A DNA stretch of 64,000 bases from Denitratimonas sp037478135 (GCF_037478135.1 NZ_JBBHDV010000003.1:248001-312000), one strand, 5' to 3'; numbered from the stretch's first letter, positions 34,401 through 43,670 are shown. The notes: a model not told the origin generated them from the sequence alone. Numbers and translations: made by a program.

Positions 34401-34552
34401 CGATCCATTGGGGTTTCAAGGGTGCGGCACGCAAGGGCTTCGGCTCCAACTCGCTGGGCCCGTTCGTCGGTGATGCCAACATCAACACGCCCGAGTTCAA
34501 GGCCTATCTGGTCAATATCGAGCGTGCAGCACAGCAGGAGGTGCCGGTATGA
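31466..34552 (+). CDS. fdnG: Selenoprotein formate dehydrogenase, major subunit
   Basis: Catalytic molybdopterin-guanine-dinucleotide subunit of the membrane-bound formate dehydrogenase; oxidises formate in the periplasm. The gene reads through an in-frame TGA at 32063-32065, Sec200, in the context NQARV-U-HGPTVSSLGPTF, equivalent to Sec196 of E. coli FdnG. Total 1028 residues. A Tat signal (LSRRSFLKLTGAG) is at the N-terminus and a [4Fe-4S] site CTYCSVACGV follows near residue 55. ATG 31466 has GAGGAG at 9 bp. The SECIS element follows the TGA directly. The stop overlaps fdnH (ATGA). The gene symbol could equally be fdoG; the respiratory partner cannot be decided from sequence. Confidence 0.95.
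32063..32106 (+). promoter_or_regulatory. Selenocysteine TGA codon and bacterial SECIS element
   Basis: The in-frame TGA is followed by a segment beginning CACGGCCCCACGGTG and ending TTTTGGCCGTGG, whose ends pair (CACGGCC with GGCCGTG) and whose centre gives a small loop with G-T, as needed for SelB. Position directly after the codon and similarity to the enterobacterial fdnG element support it. Confidence 0.85.
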
Positions 34553-35565
34553 GTGTCGAACGTGCCCCCCAGCCGATGACGGCGGCGGCCAATCCGCCGG
34601 TCCAGCCGCTGGCTTCCAACCTGCTGGCCAGCGATGTGGTCAAGGCCTCGGCCACACCCAGCCTGCCGCCGCCCGAGCGGCAGCTGACCCAGGTCGCCAA
34701 GCTGATCGATGTGTCCAAGTGCATCGGTTGCAAGGCCTGCCAGACCGCCTGCATCGAATGGAATGACACCCATCCGGAGATCGAGGAAAACGTCGGGGTC
34801 TACGAGAACCCGCACGATCTCACTCCGGACATGTTCACGCTGATGCGGTACACCGAGTACGAGAACCCGGACAGCGGCGACCTCGAATGGCTGATCCGCA
34901 AGGACGGCTGCATGCATTGTGCGGATCCGGGCTGCCTCAAGGCCTGCCCGGCGCCGGGCGCGATCGTGCAGTACTCCAACGGCATCGTCGATTTCATTTC
35001 CGACAACTGCATCGGTTGCGGCTACTGCGTCACCGGCTGCCCGTTCAACATTCCGCGCATCCACAAGACCGCGCACGTGTCGAAGAAGTGCACGCTGTGC
35101 TCGGACCGGGTAGCGGTGGGGCAGGGTCCGGCCTGCGCCAAGGCCTGCCCGACCGAGTGCATCAGCTTCGGCCCCAAGGAGGACATGATCGCCAAGGCGG
35201 AAGGCCGGATCGAGGATCTCAAGTCGCGCGGCTACAACAACGCCGGGCTGTACGATCCGCAGGGCGTCGGCGGCACCCACGTGATGTACGTGCTGCACCA
35301 TGCCGACAAGCCGTCGCTGTATGCCGGCCTGCCGGACGATCCGCAAATCTCGCCAGCGGTGGAAGCCTGGAAGGGCCCGGCCAAGACCGTAGGCCTGCTT
35401 GCCGCCGGCGCCGCCGTGGCCGGTGCCGCGCTGCACGGGCTGTTCGCGCGCGCCAACAAGGTCAGTGCGCAGGAGGAGCAGGAAGCCGAAGCACTGGTCG
35501 CCAGCCAGGCGGATGCGGACGGCGACGAGGCATCGGGTGCAAATGACGGCAGGAACACGCCATGA
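34549..35565 (+). CDS. fdnH: Formate dehydrogenase iron-sulfur (beta) subunit
   Basis: Electron-transfer subunit carrying four [4Fe-4S] clusters between FdnG and the cytochrome subunit. Four cysteine groups are visible: CIGCKACQTAC, CMHCADPGCLKAC, CIGCGYCVTGC and CTLCSDR..CAKACPTEC. A C-terminal membrane anchor (TVGLLAAGAAVAGAALHGLF, about residues 282-302) is followed by an acidic tail. The first ~45 residues are a Pro/Ala-rich extension. Overlaps fdnG by 4 nt and fdnI by 4 nt, so the three are co-translated. Confidence 0.95.
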   Translation: MSVERAPQPMTAAANPPVQPLASNLLASDVVKASATPSLPPPERQLTQVAKLIDVSKCIGCKACQTACIEWNDTHPEIEENVGVYENPHDLTPDMFTLMRYTEYENPDSGDLEWLIRKDGCMHCADPGCLKACPAPGAIVQYSNGIVDFISDNCIGCGYCVTGCPFNIPRIHKTAHVSKKCTLCSDRVAVGQGPACAKACPTECISFGPKEDMIAKAEGRIEDLKSRGYNNAGLYDPQGVGGTHVMYVLHHADKPSLYAGLPDDPQISPAVEAWKGPAKTVGLLAAGAAVAGAALHGLFARANKVSAQEEQEAEALVASQADADGDEASGANDGRNTP

Positions 35566-36296
35566 GCCGGCCCAGCAAGAAAATGGCTAGGGAGAATCGT
35601 ATCCATTCGATGCCCGGTGACGAACTGGTCAGCCGAAAGCCGGTGGTGGTGCATCGTTATCGCGGCTTTACCCGGATCAACCACTGGATCACCGCTGCCT
35701 GCATGATCCTGCTGCTGCTTTCCGGCTTCGCGTTCTTCCATCCTTCGCTGTACTGGCTGACCGGCCTGTTCGGCGGCGGCCAGACCACACGCTGGCTGCA
35801 TCCGATCATCGGCCTGGTGCTGGTGGTCAGCTTCTTCGGCCTGTTCGTGCAGATGTGGCGACTCAACCTGCCGGTGCGCGAGGATGCCGAATGGAGCCGG
35901 AAGATCGGCGATGTGATCCGCGGCAACGAGGAAAACCTGCCGGAACTGGGCAAGTACAACGCCGGCCAGAAGCTGGTGTTCTGGGCAATGGCCGGGTTGA
36001 TCCTGATCATGGTCGTGAGCGGTGTGATCATCTGGGAACAGTACATTCCGCTCTGGCGTGATTTTGCACCGGGGCTGGCGTCGATCCCGGCGCGCCGGGT
36101 GGCGGTGATCGTCCATGCCGCGGCGGCGTTCTGCTCGGTCCTGGTGTTCGTCATCCATGTCTACGCGGCGATCTGGACCCGCGGCACGATCCGGGCGATG
36201 ACCCGGGGCACCGTCACCGGCGGCTGGGCGTTCCGCCACCATCGCAAGTGGCTGCGCGAGCTGGCTGGACGCGGCACCACCCGCCCCGCAGAATGA
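35562..36296 (+). CDS. fdnI: Formate dehydrogenase cytochrome b556 (gamma) subunit
   Basis: Membrane di-heme cytochrome that passes electrons to quinone. The 244-residue protein has about four hydrophobic segments (CMILLLLSGFAFF, IIGLVLVVSFFGLFV, MAGLILIMVVSGVII, AAAFCSVLVFVIHVYA) with histidine ligands in RINHWITA, HPIIG and HAAAAF/IHVYA. The start overlaps the fdnH stop (ATGA). It ends FRHHRKWL, a typical cytoplasmic C-terminus. Confidence 0.94.
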   Translation: MSRPSKKMARENRIHSMPGDELVSRKPVVVHRYRGFTRINHWITAACMILLLLSGFAFFHPSLYWLTGLFGGGQTTRWLHPIIGLVLVVSFFGLFVQMWRLNLPVREDAEWSRKIGDVIRGNEENLPELGKYNAGQKLVFWAMAGLILIMVVSGVIIWEQYIPLWRDFAPGLASIPARRVAVIVHAAAAFCSVLVFVIHVYAAIWTRGTIRAMTRGTVTGGWAFRHHRKWLRELAGRGTTRPAE

Positions 36297-36306
36297 CTCC
36301 CGTCGG

Positions 36307-36334
36307 CCGTGTCCGGTCATGTGGCCGGACACGG
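36307..36334 (+). other. Strong hairpin between fdnI and fdhE
   Basis: A perfect 10-bp stem CCGTGTCCGG / CCGGACACGG with an 8-nt loop, 11 nt after the fdnI stop and without a T-run. It may stabilise the fdnGHI transcript or lower read-through into fdhE. Confidence 0.45.
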
Positions 36335-36442
36335 CGGGCGGCATCGTCAACGAATCCCCCTTCTTCGACGAACCGGCCGCACCCGGCAATGCCGGATCGT
36401 TGTCCTGAACGATGCCCGCGTTTTTCGTGTATTGGCGAGGTC

Positions 36443-37354
36443 ATGATGGAAGATCTGCAACCCGACCCCACCCTCATCGGCGGCGTGCCGAAACCGCCGC
36501 TGGCATTTCTGCCCGAGCCGGTGAAGCTGTTCCAGGCGCGCGCGCGCCGTTTCGCCTTTCTGGCTGAAAGCAATGAACTGGCACCGTACCTGAGCTTCCT
36601 GGCCGAATTGTCACGCCTGCAAGCGCGCCTGGCCGCGACCCTGCCGGCGCTGGAACCATTGCCAGCGGACCAGGTCGCCAAGGCGCTTGGCGCCGGCATG
36701 CCGCCGATCAATCGCAGCCTGCTTGCCGACGACGCAGGCCTGGCCGATACCCTGCACGCGCTGCTGGAAGGCGCGGCGGAACTGGACATGCCCGCAGCCG
36801 CGCGGGAAGCGCTGGACGCGGTGCGCGGTGCCGATACCGAAACCCGGCAATGGCTGCTCGGCAACGTGCTGGCAGACAACATTTCCACCGAGGCTCCCGC
36901 TGCACACCTTTTCGTTGCAGCGGCGGTGCAGGTGCACCTGTCACGGCTGGCCGCAACGCTTGATCCCGAGATACTGGTGCCGGTGTCTGTTGGCGTATGC
37001 CCGGCCTGCGGCGGCCGCCCGGCAACCTCGTCGGTAATGGGCATGCAGGGCATCGAAAACATCCGCTACGCCAGTTGCGGCTGCTGCGCCACGCGCTGGA
37101 ACGAGGTGCGGGTCAAATGCCTGTGCTGCGGCTCGACCAAGGGCATCAGCTACCGCTCGGTCGGCACCGATGACGCCACGGTCAAGGCCGAGCTGTGCAA
37201 CGAGTGCAAGTCCTGGGTGAAGATCTTCTACCAGGTCAGGAATGCCAGTCTGGACCCGGTCGCCGACGACGTCGGCAGCCTCGGTCTGGACATGCTGATG
37301 CGCGATACCGACTTCACGCGCGGCAGCTTCAACCCCTTCATCGTCGGATACTGA
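36443..37354 (+). CDS. fdhE: Formate dehydrogenase accessory protein FdhE
   Basis: Redox-active assembly factor for membrane formate dehydrogenases. The 303-residue protein has the C-terminal rubredoxin-like cysteine pairs CPACGG, CGCC, CLCC and CNEC, the region reported to bind iron. The N-terminus (PDPTLIGGVPKPPLAFLPEP) fits the family. Two adjacent ATGs (36443 and 36446) follow GCGAGG; either is possible. The stop and the selA start share one base. Confidence 0.93.
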   Translation: MMEDLQPDPTLIGGVPKPPLAFLPEPVKLFQARARRFAFLAESNELAPYLSFLAELSRLQARLAATLPALEPLPADQVAKALGAGMPPINRSLLADDAGLADTLHALLEGAAELDMPAAAREALDAVRGADTETRQWLLGNVLADNISTEAPAAHLFVAAAVQVHLSRLAATLDPEILVPVSVGVCPACGGRPATSSVMGMQGIENIRYASCGCCATRWNEVRVKCLCCGSTKGISYRSVGTDDATVKAELCNECKSWVKIFYQVRNASLDPVADDVGSLGLDMLMRDTDFTRGSFNPFIVGY

Positions 37355-38736
37355 TGGCCGGCTTCCGCAACCTGCCCAGCGTCGATCAGGTGCTTGTCTC
37401 GGAAGCAGGGCAGGCGCTGGTACGGACACACGGACACAGCGCGGTGGTGAAGGCCGTGCGAGCCCGGCTGCAGCACATGCGCGAAGCCATCCGTGCTGGC
37501 GAAGACGGCGATGCCCTAGCGGTGGCGCTGCCGGCACTGCTGCAACAGGATCTGGCCGCTGCCGCGCGCGCGTCGCTGCGGCCGGTATTGAACCTGACGG
37601 GCACCGTGCTGCACACCAATCTGGGCCGCGCGCTGCTGGCCGACGCGGCATGCCAGGCCGCAACCGCCGCGATGGCCAATCCGTTGGCGCTGGAGTTCGA
37701 TCTTGACAGCGGTGGTCGCGGCGAGCGCGACGACCACCTGCGCGGCCTGCTGTGCGAGTTGACCGGCGCCGAAGACGCCACCGTGGTCAACAACAATGCC
37801 GCGGCGGTGCTGCTGGTGCTCAACACCTTCGGCCTCGGGCGCGAAACCATCGTCTCGCGTGGCGAACTGATCGAGATCGGCGGCGCCTTCCGGCTGCCCG
37901 AGATCATGGCCCGCGCCGGCGTCACACTGGTCGAAGTCGGCACCACCAACCGCACCCATGCGCGCGATTACACAGCCGCACTCGGCCCCGATACCGGCCT
38001 GATCCTGAAGGTGCACACGTCCAACTACCGGATCGAAGGCTTCACTGCCGAAGTGCCCGCGCCGGAACTGGCGAGGATTGCGCACAAGGGTGGCGTGCCG
38101 TTGCTCAATGATCTGGGCTCCGGCTCGCTGCTGGATCTTTCGCGCTACGGCCTACGCCGCGAGCCGACCGTGGCCGAAGCGGTGGCCGAGGGCGCCGGTC
38201 TGGTGACCTTCTCCGGCGACAAGCTGCTCGGCGGGCCGCAGGCCGGTTTCATCGTCGGTCGCCGTGAACTGGTCGAGGCGATCAACCGCAACCCGCTCAA
38301 ACGCGCGCTGCGGCTGGACAAGATCCGCCTCGCCGCGCTGGAAGCGACACTGCATCTGTACCGCGATCCGGACCGGCTCACGCAGCGTCTGCCGACATTG
38401 CGCCATCTGGCTCGCAGCCAGGCCGATATCGCGGCTCAGGCTGAACGTCTGGCACCGCAGGTGGGCGCGCTGCTGGCGGCGCATGGCTTCAGCGTGAGTG
38501 TCTGCGAATGCCGCAGCCAGGCCGGTTCCGGCGCATTGCCGGTCGATACCATTGCCAGTGCCGGATTGCGCCTGAGCGGCGGAGGCGGTGATGCGCCGGA
38601 CCGTCTTTCGGCACAGCTGCGCACACTGCCGACGCCCGTCATCGGCCACATCCGCGACGGCGCACTGATCCTCGATCTGCGCTGTCTCGACGACGACGCG
38701 ACCCTGCTCGACGCACTGCGCGCGCTGACACCGTGA
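37354..38736 (+). CDS. selA: L-seryl-tRNA(Sec) selenium transferase
   Basis: PLP-dependent decamer that converts Ser-tRNA(Sec) to Sec-tRNA(Sec) with selenophosphate. The 460-residue product has the PLP lysine in TFSGDKLLGGPQAG (Lys290, matching Lys295 of E. coli). NLTGTVLHTNLGRALL, NNNAAAVLL and HTSNYRIEGF are further family motifs. ATG 37354 overlaps the last base of the fdhE stop. The longer open frame inside fdhE is not used. Confidence 0.96.
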   Translation: MAGFRNLPSVDQVLVSEAGQALVRTHGHSAVVKAVRARLQHMREAIRAGEDGDALAVALPALLQQDLAAAARASLRPVLNLTGTVLHTNLGRALLADAACQAATAAMANPLALEFDLDSGGRGERDDHLRGLLCELTGAEDATVVNNNAAAVLLVLNTFGLGRETIVSRGELIEIGGAFRLPEIMARAGVTLVEVGTTNRTHARDYTAALGPDTGLILKVHTSNYRIEGFTAEVPAPELARIAHKGGVPLLNDLGSGSLLDLSRYGLRREPTVAEAVAEGAGLVTFSGDKLLGGPQAGFIVGRRELVEAINRNPLKRALRLDKIRLAALEATLHLYRDPDRLTQRLPTLRHLARSQADIAAQAERLAPQVGALLAAHGFSVSVCECRSQAGSGALPVDTIASAGLRLSGGGGDAPDRLSAQLRTLPTPVIGHIRDGALILDLRCLDDDATLLDALRALTP

Positions 38737-38932
38737 CAGGCATCCGGTATCACACGAATGCCGGTCAAAATGTGGGTTCCACCGCTACGCGGCTTGAACC
38801 GACCTGTGATGTACGCACCGGAAACCGGGAAAATGCAGGTCGGCTCAAGCGCCACCGGCGCGGAGCCGACGGCTGCCAGCATCTGATCGGGAGCATTGGC
38901 CAACATTTGACCGGCAACAGGACACCAGCCCC

Positions 38933-40837
38933 ATGATCATCGGCACCGCCGGCCATATCGACCACGGCAAAACTGCGCTGGTGAAGGCACTGACCGGTAT
39001 TGCCGGCGACCGCCTGAGCGAGGAGAAGGCGCGCGGCATCACCATCGAACTGGGTTTCGCCTATGCCGATCTTGGCGGAGGCGGCATCACCGGTTTCGTG
39101 GATGTGCCCGGCCACGAACGGCTGGTGCGCACCATGCTGGCCGGTGCCGGCGGCATCGATTTCGCGCTGCTGGTGGTCGCCGCCGACGACGGAGTAATGC
39201 CGCAGACGCTGGAACATCTGGCCATCCTCGACCTGCTCGGCCTGTCGGGCGGCATCGTGGCGATGACCAAGGCCGATCTCGCCGATTCCGGGCGGCGTGC
39301 GCAGGTGCAGGCGCAGATCCGTGCAGCGCTGGCCGGCACCGGATTGGCCGATGCGCCGATCATGCCGGTATCGGCGACCACCGGCGAAGGCATCGACGCG
39401 CTGCGTGCCGCCCTGGTCCGCGCTGCGCAACAGTTGCCGGCGCGTGCAGCCAGCGGGCCGTTCCGCTTCGCGGTGGATCGCAGCTTCACCCTGGCCGGTA
39501 CCGGCACCGTGGTCACCGGCACGGTGCTGTCGGGCAAGGTTGCGGTTGGTGACGGCGTGATGATCAGCCCGCTCGGCTTGCCGGCGCGGGTGCGCGGCAT
39601 CCATGCACAGAACCTCAAGTCCGATACCGGCGTGGCCGGCCAGCGCTGCGCCCTGAATCTGGCCGGCGAGGGCGTCGGCAAGGATGCGATCCATCGCGGC
39701 GACCTGATTCTGACACCGCCACTGCACGCGCCCAGTGACCGTATCGATGCCGTGCTGCGGGTGCTGGGAAGCGAGAACAAACCGGTCACCACTTGGTTCC
39801 CGGTGCATCTGCACAGCCATGCGGTCGAAGTGCCGGCGCGGGTCGTGCCGCTGGCCGGCGAACTGAAGCCGGGGCAGGCCGGGCTGGTGCAGATCGTGCT
39901 GGAAAGGCCGATCGCGGCCAGCGTCGGTGACCGCTTCGTACTACGCGACACCTCGGCCAGCCGCAGTATCGGCGGCGGCCATTTCATCGACCTGCGCGCC
40001 CCGGCGCGCAAGCGCGGCACGCCGGAACGGCTGGCCTGGCTGCAAGCGGCACGCAACACCGACCCTGCCACCGCGCTGGCCGGCCTGCTGGCGGTCGCGC
40101 CGGTGGACATGCCCGCTTTCCTGCGTGATCGCGCGCTGGATCAGGACGATGGCCCGGCCCTGTGCGCGCAATGCAATGCAGTGATGATCGAGGAACTGGC
40201 CGTTTCCGTCGCGCACTTGGCCGAGTTGGAAACGCAACTGGGTACAACGCTCGCCGACTTCCACGAAACCCATCCCGATCTGGCCGGTCTGGGGCGCGAA
40301 AAGCTGCGCTTGCTGCTGCAACCGCGTCTGACCAAGCCCGCCTTCCTCGCCTTCCTGCAGCAACAGGCCGACGCTGGACATATCGTGCTGGATGGTGCCT
40401 TCGTGCGCCTGCCCGGTCATGTCGTGCAGCTTGCCGAAGCCGACGCTCTCGTCTGGCAACGGATCCAGCCCGGGCTGCTGGGCGAAGGCCGTTTCCGCCC
40501 GCCGCGCGTGCGCGATTTCGCTCATGAATTTGACATCGACGAACGCGATATCCGCCGGATATTGAAATTGGTGCAACGTCAGGGCTTGGTCTACCAGGTC
40601 GCCCACGACCACTTCTTCGCCCGCGAGGTGGTGCGCGAAATGGCCGGCTTCGCAAAAGACCTGGCTGCCGGCAGCGATGACGGCTGGTTCGGTGCTGCCG
40701 CCTTCCGCGATTGCATGGACAACGGCCGCAAGGTCGCCATCCAGATCCTCGATTTCTTCGACGGCCTCGGCCTCACCCTGCGCCGTGGCGATCTGCGCCG
40801 CATCAACCCGCATCGGCGCGATTTGTTTGATGGGTAG
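38933..40837 (+). CDS. selB: Selenocysteine-specific elongation factor SelB
   Basis: Delivers Sec-tRNA to ribosomes stalled at UGA codons with a SECIS hairpin. The 634-residue protein has GTPase motifs G1 AGHIDHGKT (from residue 6), G2 RGITIELGF, G3 DVPGHE and G4 TKADL, then EF-Tu-like domains and the C-terminal winged-helix array that binds SECIS RNA. A 196-nt spacer separates it from selA. That spacer holds no gene that I recognise. Length is close to E. coli SelB (614). Confidence 0.96.
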   Translation: MIIGTAGHIDHGKTALVKALTGIAGDRLSEEKARGITIELGFAYADLGGGGITGFVDVPGHERLVRTMLAGAGGIDFALLVVAADDGVMPQTLEHLAILDLLGLSGGIVAMTKADLADSGRRAQVQAQIRAALAGTGLADAPIMPVSATTGEGIDALRAALVRAAQQLPARAASGPFRFAVDRSFTLAGTGTVVTGTVLSGKVAVGDGVMISPLGLPARVRGIHAQNLKSDTGVAGQRCALNLAGEGVGKDAIHRGDLILTPPLHAPSDRIDAVLRVLGSENKPVTTWFPVHLHSHAVEVPARVVPLAGELKPGQAGLVQIVLERPIAASVGDRFVLRDTSASRSIGGGHFIDLRAPARKRGTPERLAWLQAARNTDPATALAGLLAVAPVDMPAFLRDRALDQDDGPALCAQCNAVMIEELAVSVAHLAELETQLGTTLADFHETHPDLAGLGREKLRLLLQPRLTKPAFLAFLQQQADAGHIVLDGAFVRLPGHVVQLAEADALVWQRIQPGLLGEGRFRPPRVRDFAHEFDIDERDIRRILKLVQRQGLVYQVAHDHFFAREVVREMAGFAKDLAAGSDDGWFGAAAFRDCMDNGRKVAIQILDFFDGLGLTLRRGDLRRINPHRRDLFDG

Positions 40838-41217
40838 GGCGCTTCGGGATGCTCCGGGTCCGCTCATTCCGGCTCACGGGTCTGTGGCATACACGGTGTT
40901 GCTGGCGCAGACGGGTTCAGCCGTGAAGGTCAACGCACGCAAGGTGAAAGTGCTCCCCGAAAGGGGCAGGGACGTGTCGGCAATACCGGCAGCCGCGTTC
41001 GCGGCAGGCATGGTTTTTTGCCATGATGATCGCTTGGAAATTCCTGGCTCCCGAGTGTTTGGCAGGGCCGGCAACGAGGGCGGCGGATCAGGTTCTGGAA
41101 TGCGCCAACGCAATCCCGGTTCCGCCGGATGGTCGGCAGGAAATCACAGGCAGGTCGCCAGCGCGGTAACCGGCTTCTGCGCAGTCCGGCGCAGGGCTGT
41201 TCGGGAGTCATCGTGAA
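40838..41217. other. selB-modA intergenic region
   Basis: Frames here look like noise. A small inverted repeat CATGG-TTTTTTG-CCATG (41009-41025) is the main structure. No ModE box (TATA-rich dyad) or convincing molybdenum-cofactor riboswitch was recognised, although this is the expected place for molybdate control of modABC. Confidence 0.4.
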
Positions 41218-41958
41218 ATGAAAAGGTTCTGGGTGCTGTTGTCAGTGCTGCTGGCGCTTCCGGCCGCTGCTGCCGAACTGACGGTTTCCGCTGCCGCCAG
41301 TCTGACCGAGAGTTTTCGCGAGATCGCGAGTGCCTATCAGGACGCGCATCCGGGCACGCAGGTGCATCTGAATCTTGCCGCGTCCGGGGTGCTGCTGCAG
41401 CAGATTGCGCGCGGTGCGCCGGTGGATGTGCTGGCTTCCGCCGACGAGGCCACGATGGACAGGGCGCAGCACGACGGCCTGATCGATCCGCAGACGCGAC
41501 ACGTGTTCGCCAGCAACAGCCTGTGGCTGGTGGTGCCGCTGGCGTCGACAGCAGTACCGGCCGCGTTGGACGAACTGACCGGAGACGGGTTCAAGCGCGT
41601 GGCCATCGGTCATCCGGACAGCGTGCCGGCGGGCCGCTATGCGAAGGGTGCGCTGGAACAGGCCGGGCTGTGGGAGGCGCTGCAATCGCGCGCGATCCTG
41701 ACCCAGAACGTGCGTCAGGCGCTGAACTACGTGACGCGCGGCGAGGTGGATGCCGGCTTCGTCTATGCCACCGATGCGCACACCGTGCGCGAACATGTGC
41801 GGCCGGCGTTTCAGGTGCCGGTCGAAGGCGGCATCCACTATCCGCTGGCGATGGTGGCGGCCAGCCGCGAGCCGGAGGAGGCGCGGCGCTTCATCGCCTT
41901 CGTGCGTTCGGAACAGGGTCAGACCATCCTGCGCAGCCACGGTTTCGGCAATCCTTAA
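41218..41958 (+). CDS. modA: Molybdate-binding periplasmic protein
   Basis: Substrate-binding component of the molybdate ABC importer. Signal peptide MKRFWVLLSVLLALPAAAA (cleavage after Ala-Ala near residue 20). Ligand-loop motifs AAASLTESF (Ser for the oxyanion), NLAASGVLLQQI, GAPVDVLASADEATMD and the late GEVDAGFVYATDA are typical. 246 residues. modB starts 4 nt after the stop. Confidence 0.94.
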   Translation: MKRFWVLLSVLLALPAAAAELTVSAAASLTESFREIASAYQDAHPGTQVHLNLAASGVLLQQIARGAPVDVLASADEATMDRAQHDGLIDPQTRHVFASNSLWLVVPLASTAVPAALDELTGDGFKRVAIGHPDSVPAGRYAKGALEQAGLWEALQSRAILTQNVRQALNYVTRGEVDAGFVYATDAHTVREHVRPAFQVPVEGGIHYPLAMVAASREPEEARRFIAFVRSEQGQTILRSHGFGNP

Positions 41959-41962
41959 TCCG

Positions 41963-42649
41963 ATGCTGGATCTGGACTGGAGCGCGCTGTGGTTGTCGCT
42001 GAAGGTGGCCGGCTGGGCCACCGCGATCAACCTCGTGCTCGGTGTTGCGTTCGGCGCGCTGCTGGCGCGACGCCGTTTTCCTGGCCGTGAATTGCTGGAT
42101 ACCGTATTCACCCTGCCACTGGTGTTGCCGCCCACGGTGCTGGGCTATTACCTGCTGGTGCTGGTGGGTCGCAACGGGCCGCTGGGAGCGTGGTTGCAGG
42201 ACAGCTTCGGCATCAATCTGGTGTTCACCTGGCAGGCGGCGGTGATCGCGGCGGCGGTGGCCTCGTTCCCGCTGGTGTTCAAGCCGGCGCGTGCCGCGTT
42301 CGAGGGCGTTGACCGGCAACTGGAGCAGGCTGCGCGCACCCTGGGCGTATCCGAGGTGGCACTGTTTTTCCGGGTGAGCCTGCCGCTGGCCTGGCGCGGC
42401 ATTCTTGCCGGCCTGCTGCTGGCATTCGCACGCGCGATGGGCGAATTCGGCGCCACCATCATGGTGGCCGGCAGCATTCCGGGGCAGACCCAGACCCTGT
42501 CCATCGCCATCTACGAAGCGGTGCAGGCCGGCAACGATGGCCGCGCCAACCTGCTGGTGCTGGTGTCCTCGCTGGTCTGCATCGCGGTGTTGCTGCTGGC
42601 GGCGCGACTGGCCGGCCGTTCTGGCGGGAGCAGGCACGATGTGGCTTGA
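41963..42649 (+). CDS. modB: Molybdate ABC transporter permease
   Basis: Inner-membrane permease of 228 residues with about five or six hydrophobic segments and the EAA loop around ARTLGVSEVALFFRVSLPLA, which contacts ModC. The end FARAMGEFGATIMVAGSIPG is a family signature. ATG 41963 lies 4 nt after modA and begins MLDLDWSALWLSLK, a normal ModB N-terminus. The frame open further upstream overlaps modA and is ignored. Overlaps modC by 11 nt. Confidence 0.94.
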   Translation: MLDLDWSALWLSLKVAGWATAINLVLGVAFGALLARRRFPGRELLDTVFTLPLVLPPTVLGYYLLVLVGRNGPLGAWLQDSFGINLVFTWQAAVIAAAVASFPLVFKPARAAFEGVDRQLEQAARTLGVSEVALFFRVSLPLAWRGILAGLLLAFARAMGEFGATIMVAGSIPGQTQTLSIAIYEAVQAGNDGRANLLVLVSSLVCIAVLLLAARLAGRSGGSRHDVA

Positions 42650-43304
42650 AATGGACATCGAGCGTCAGTTGCGCGCCGCCGGCCGCGAGTTCCGCTTGCA
42701 GGTGGCGCTGGCCTGCACCCAGCCGCGCGTGGTGCTGTTCGGCCCTTCCGGCGCGGGCAAGAGCCTGACACTGAAGGCCATCGCCGGATTGCTGCGCCCG
42801 GAGCGCGGCACGATCCGGATGCATGGGCAGACGTTGTTCGATGCCGGCGCGAACATCGAGCTGCCGCCGCAGCAACGCCGGATCGGCTACGTGTTCCAGG
42901 ACTATGCGCTGTTCCCGCACTTGAATGTGCGCCAGAACGTCGGTTTCGGTCTGAACAAGCGCTGCCTGAATGCGCGGCGCGGCACCCGCATCGAGGCGGT
43001 GGAGCAGTGGCTTCAGACTTTCCGCATCGACCATCTCGCCGACTCCCTGCCGGCGCAGATTTCCGGTGGACAACGGCAGCGCGTGGCCTTGGCGCGGGCG
43101 CTGGTGACGCAGCCGCAGGCGCTGCTGCTGGACGAACCCTTCGCTGCGCTGGATCGTGATTTGCGCGGTCTTCTGCGGCAGGAACTGGAAACGGTATTGG
43201 ACAACACCGGCATCCCGCTGCTGCTGATCAGCCACGACCCCGAGGATGTGAGGATGTTCGGCCAGCAGGTGGTGCAGCTGGCCGAAGGGCGGGTGCGTGT
43301 CTGA
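42639..43304 (+). CDS. modC: Molybdate ABC transporter ATPase, short form
   Basis: ATP-binding subunit with Walker A GPSGAGKS (35-42), Q-loop VFQDYALFPHL, signature ISGGQRQR, Walker B LLLDEPFAALD and switch His in LISHDPEDV. It has only 221 residues, ending just after the nucleotide-binding domain, whereas E. coli ModC (352) adds a C-terminal TOBE/Mop domain. The missing domain is probably natural, since the gene ends in a normal family ending (QLAEGRVRV). GGGAG lies 8 bp before ATG 42639; ATG 42651 is an alternative. Confidence 0.92.
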   Translation: MWLEMDIERQLRAAGREFRLQVALACTQPRVVLFGPSGAGKSLTLKAIAGLLRPERGTIRMHGQTLFDAGANIELPPQQRRIGYVFQDYALFPHLNVRQNVGFGLNKRCLNARRGTRIEAVEQWLQTFRIDHLADSLPAQISGGQRQRVALARALVTQPQALLLDEPFAALDRDLRGLLRQELETVLDNTGIPLLLISHDPEDVRMFGQQVVQLAEGRVRV

Positions 43305-43538
43305 GTGACGTCATTCCACAGGTGACAGATCGACACATGAAGCCGGTCGCGAGCGGCCCAGCCGGCGCCGGGCCGGGCGCAGAAATATTGATCCTGTTCT
43401 GACGCACGGCGGATGCCACCCTACGCCGTTGCCCGATGATGGCAGACGCCGTCATCCGGGTGTGGAACAGGTGATGGCAAGCTGGGCTTCCAGCGGGCAA
43501 ACTGGGTCGGCCGAAGCGGATGACGCGCGGCCACGAAT

Positions 43539-43634
43539 GGAAGGGAATCGTCTCCGGTGGGGCGGCTGGACTTCAAATCCTGTTGGGGCAGCGAGCCTGT
43601 CCCGGGTGGGTTCGACTCCCACTCCCTTCCGCCA
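43539..43634 (+). tRNA. selC: tRNA-Sec (anticodon TCA)
   Basis: A 96-nt tRNA with the diagnostic 8-bp acceptor stem GGAAGGGA / TCCCTTCC, discriminator G and encoded CCA (43632-43634). The anticodon loop CTTCAAA has TCA for UGA codons. A long variable arm (CTGTTGGGGCAGCGAGCCTGTCCCGG region) and the TTCGACTCC T-loop complete it. The extended acceptor is recognised by SelA and SelB. Placed after modABC. Confidence 0.95.
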
Positions 43635-43670
43635 TCCGGGTCCGCTAGAAAGTCTGAAGGCCGCCGCCGC

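Noticed and set aside
32123..34408. A long minus-strand open frame of 761 codons opposite fdnG
   Set aside because: It mirrors the third-position GC bias of fdnG and encodes His/Gly/Val-rich sequence without any family motif; it is an antisense shadow.
40677..41216. A 179-codon plus-strand frame between selB and modA
   Set aside because: It begins inside selB in another frame and shows no conserved motif; composition looks like an out-of-frame translation.
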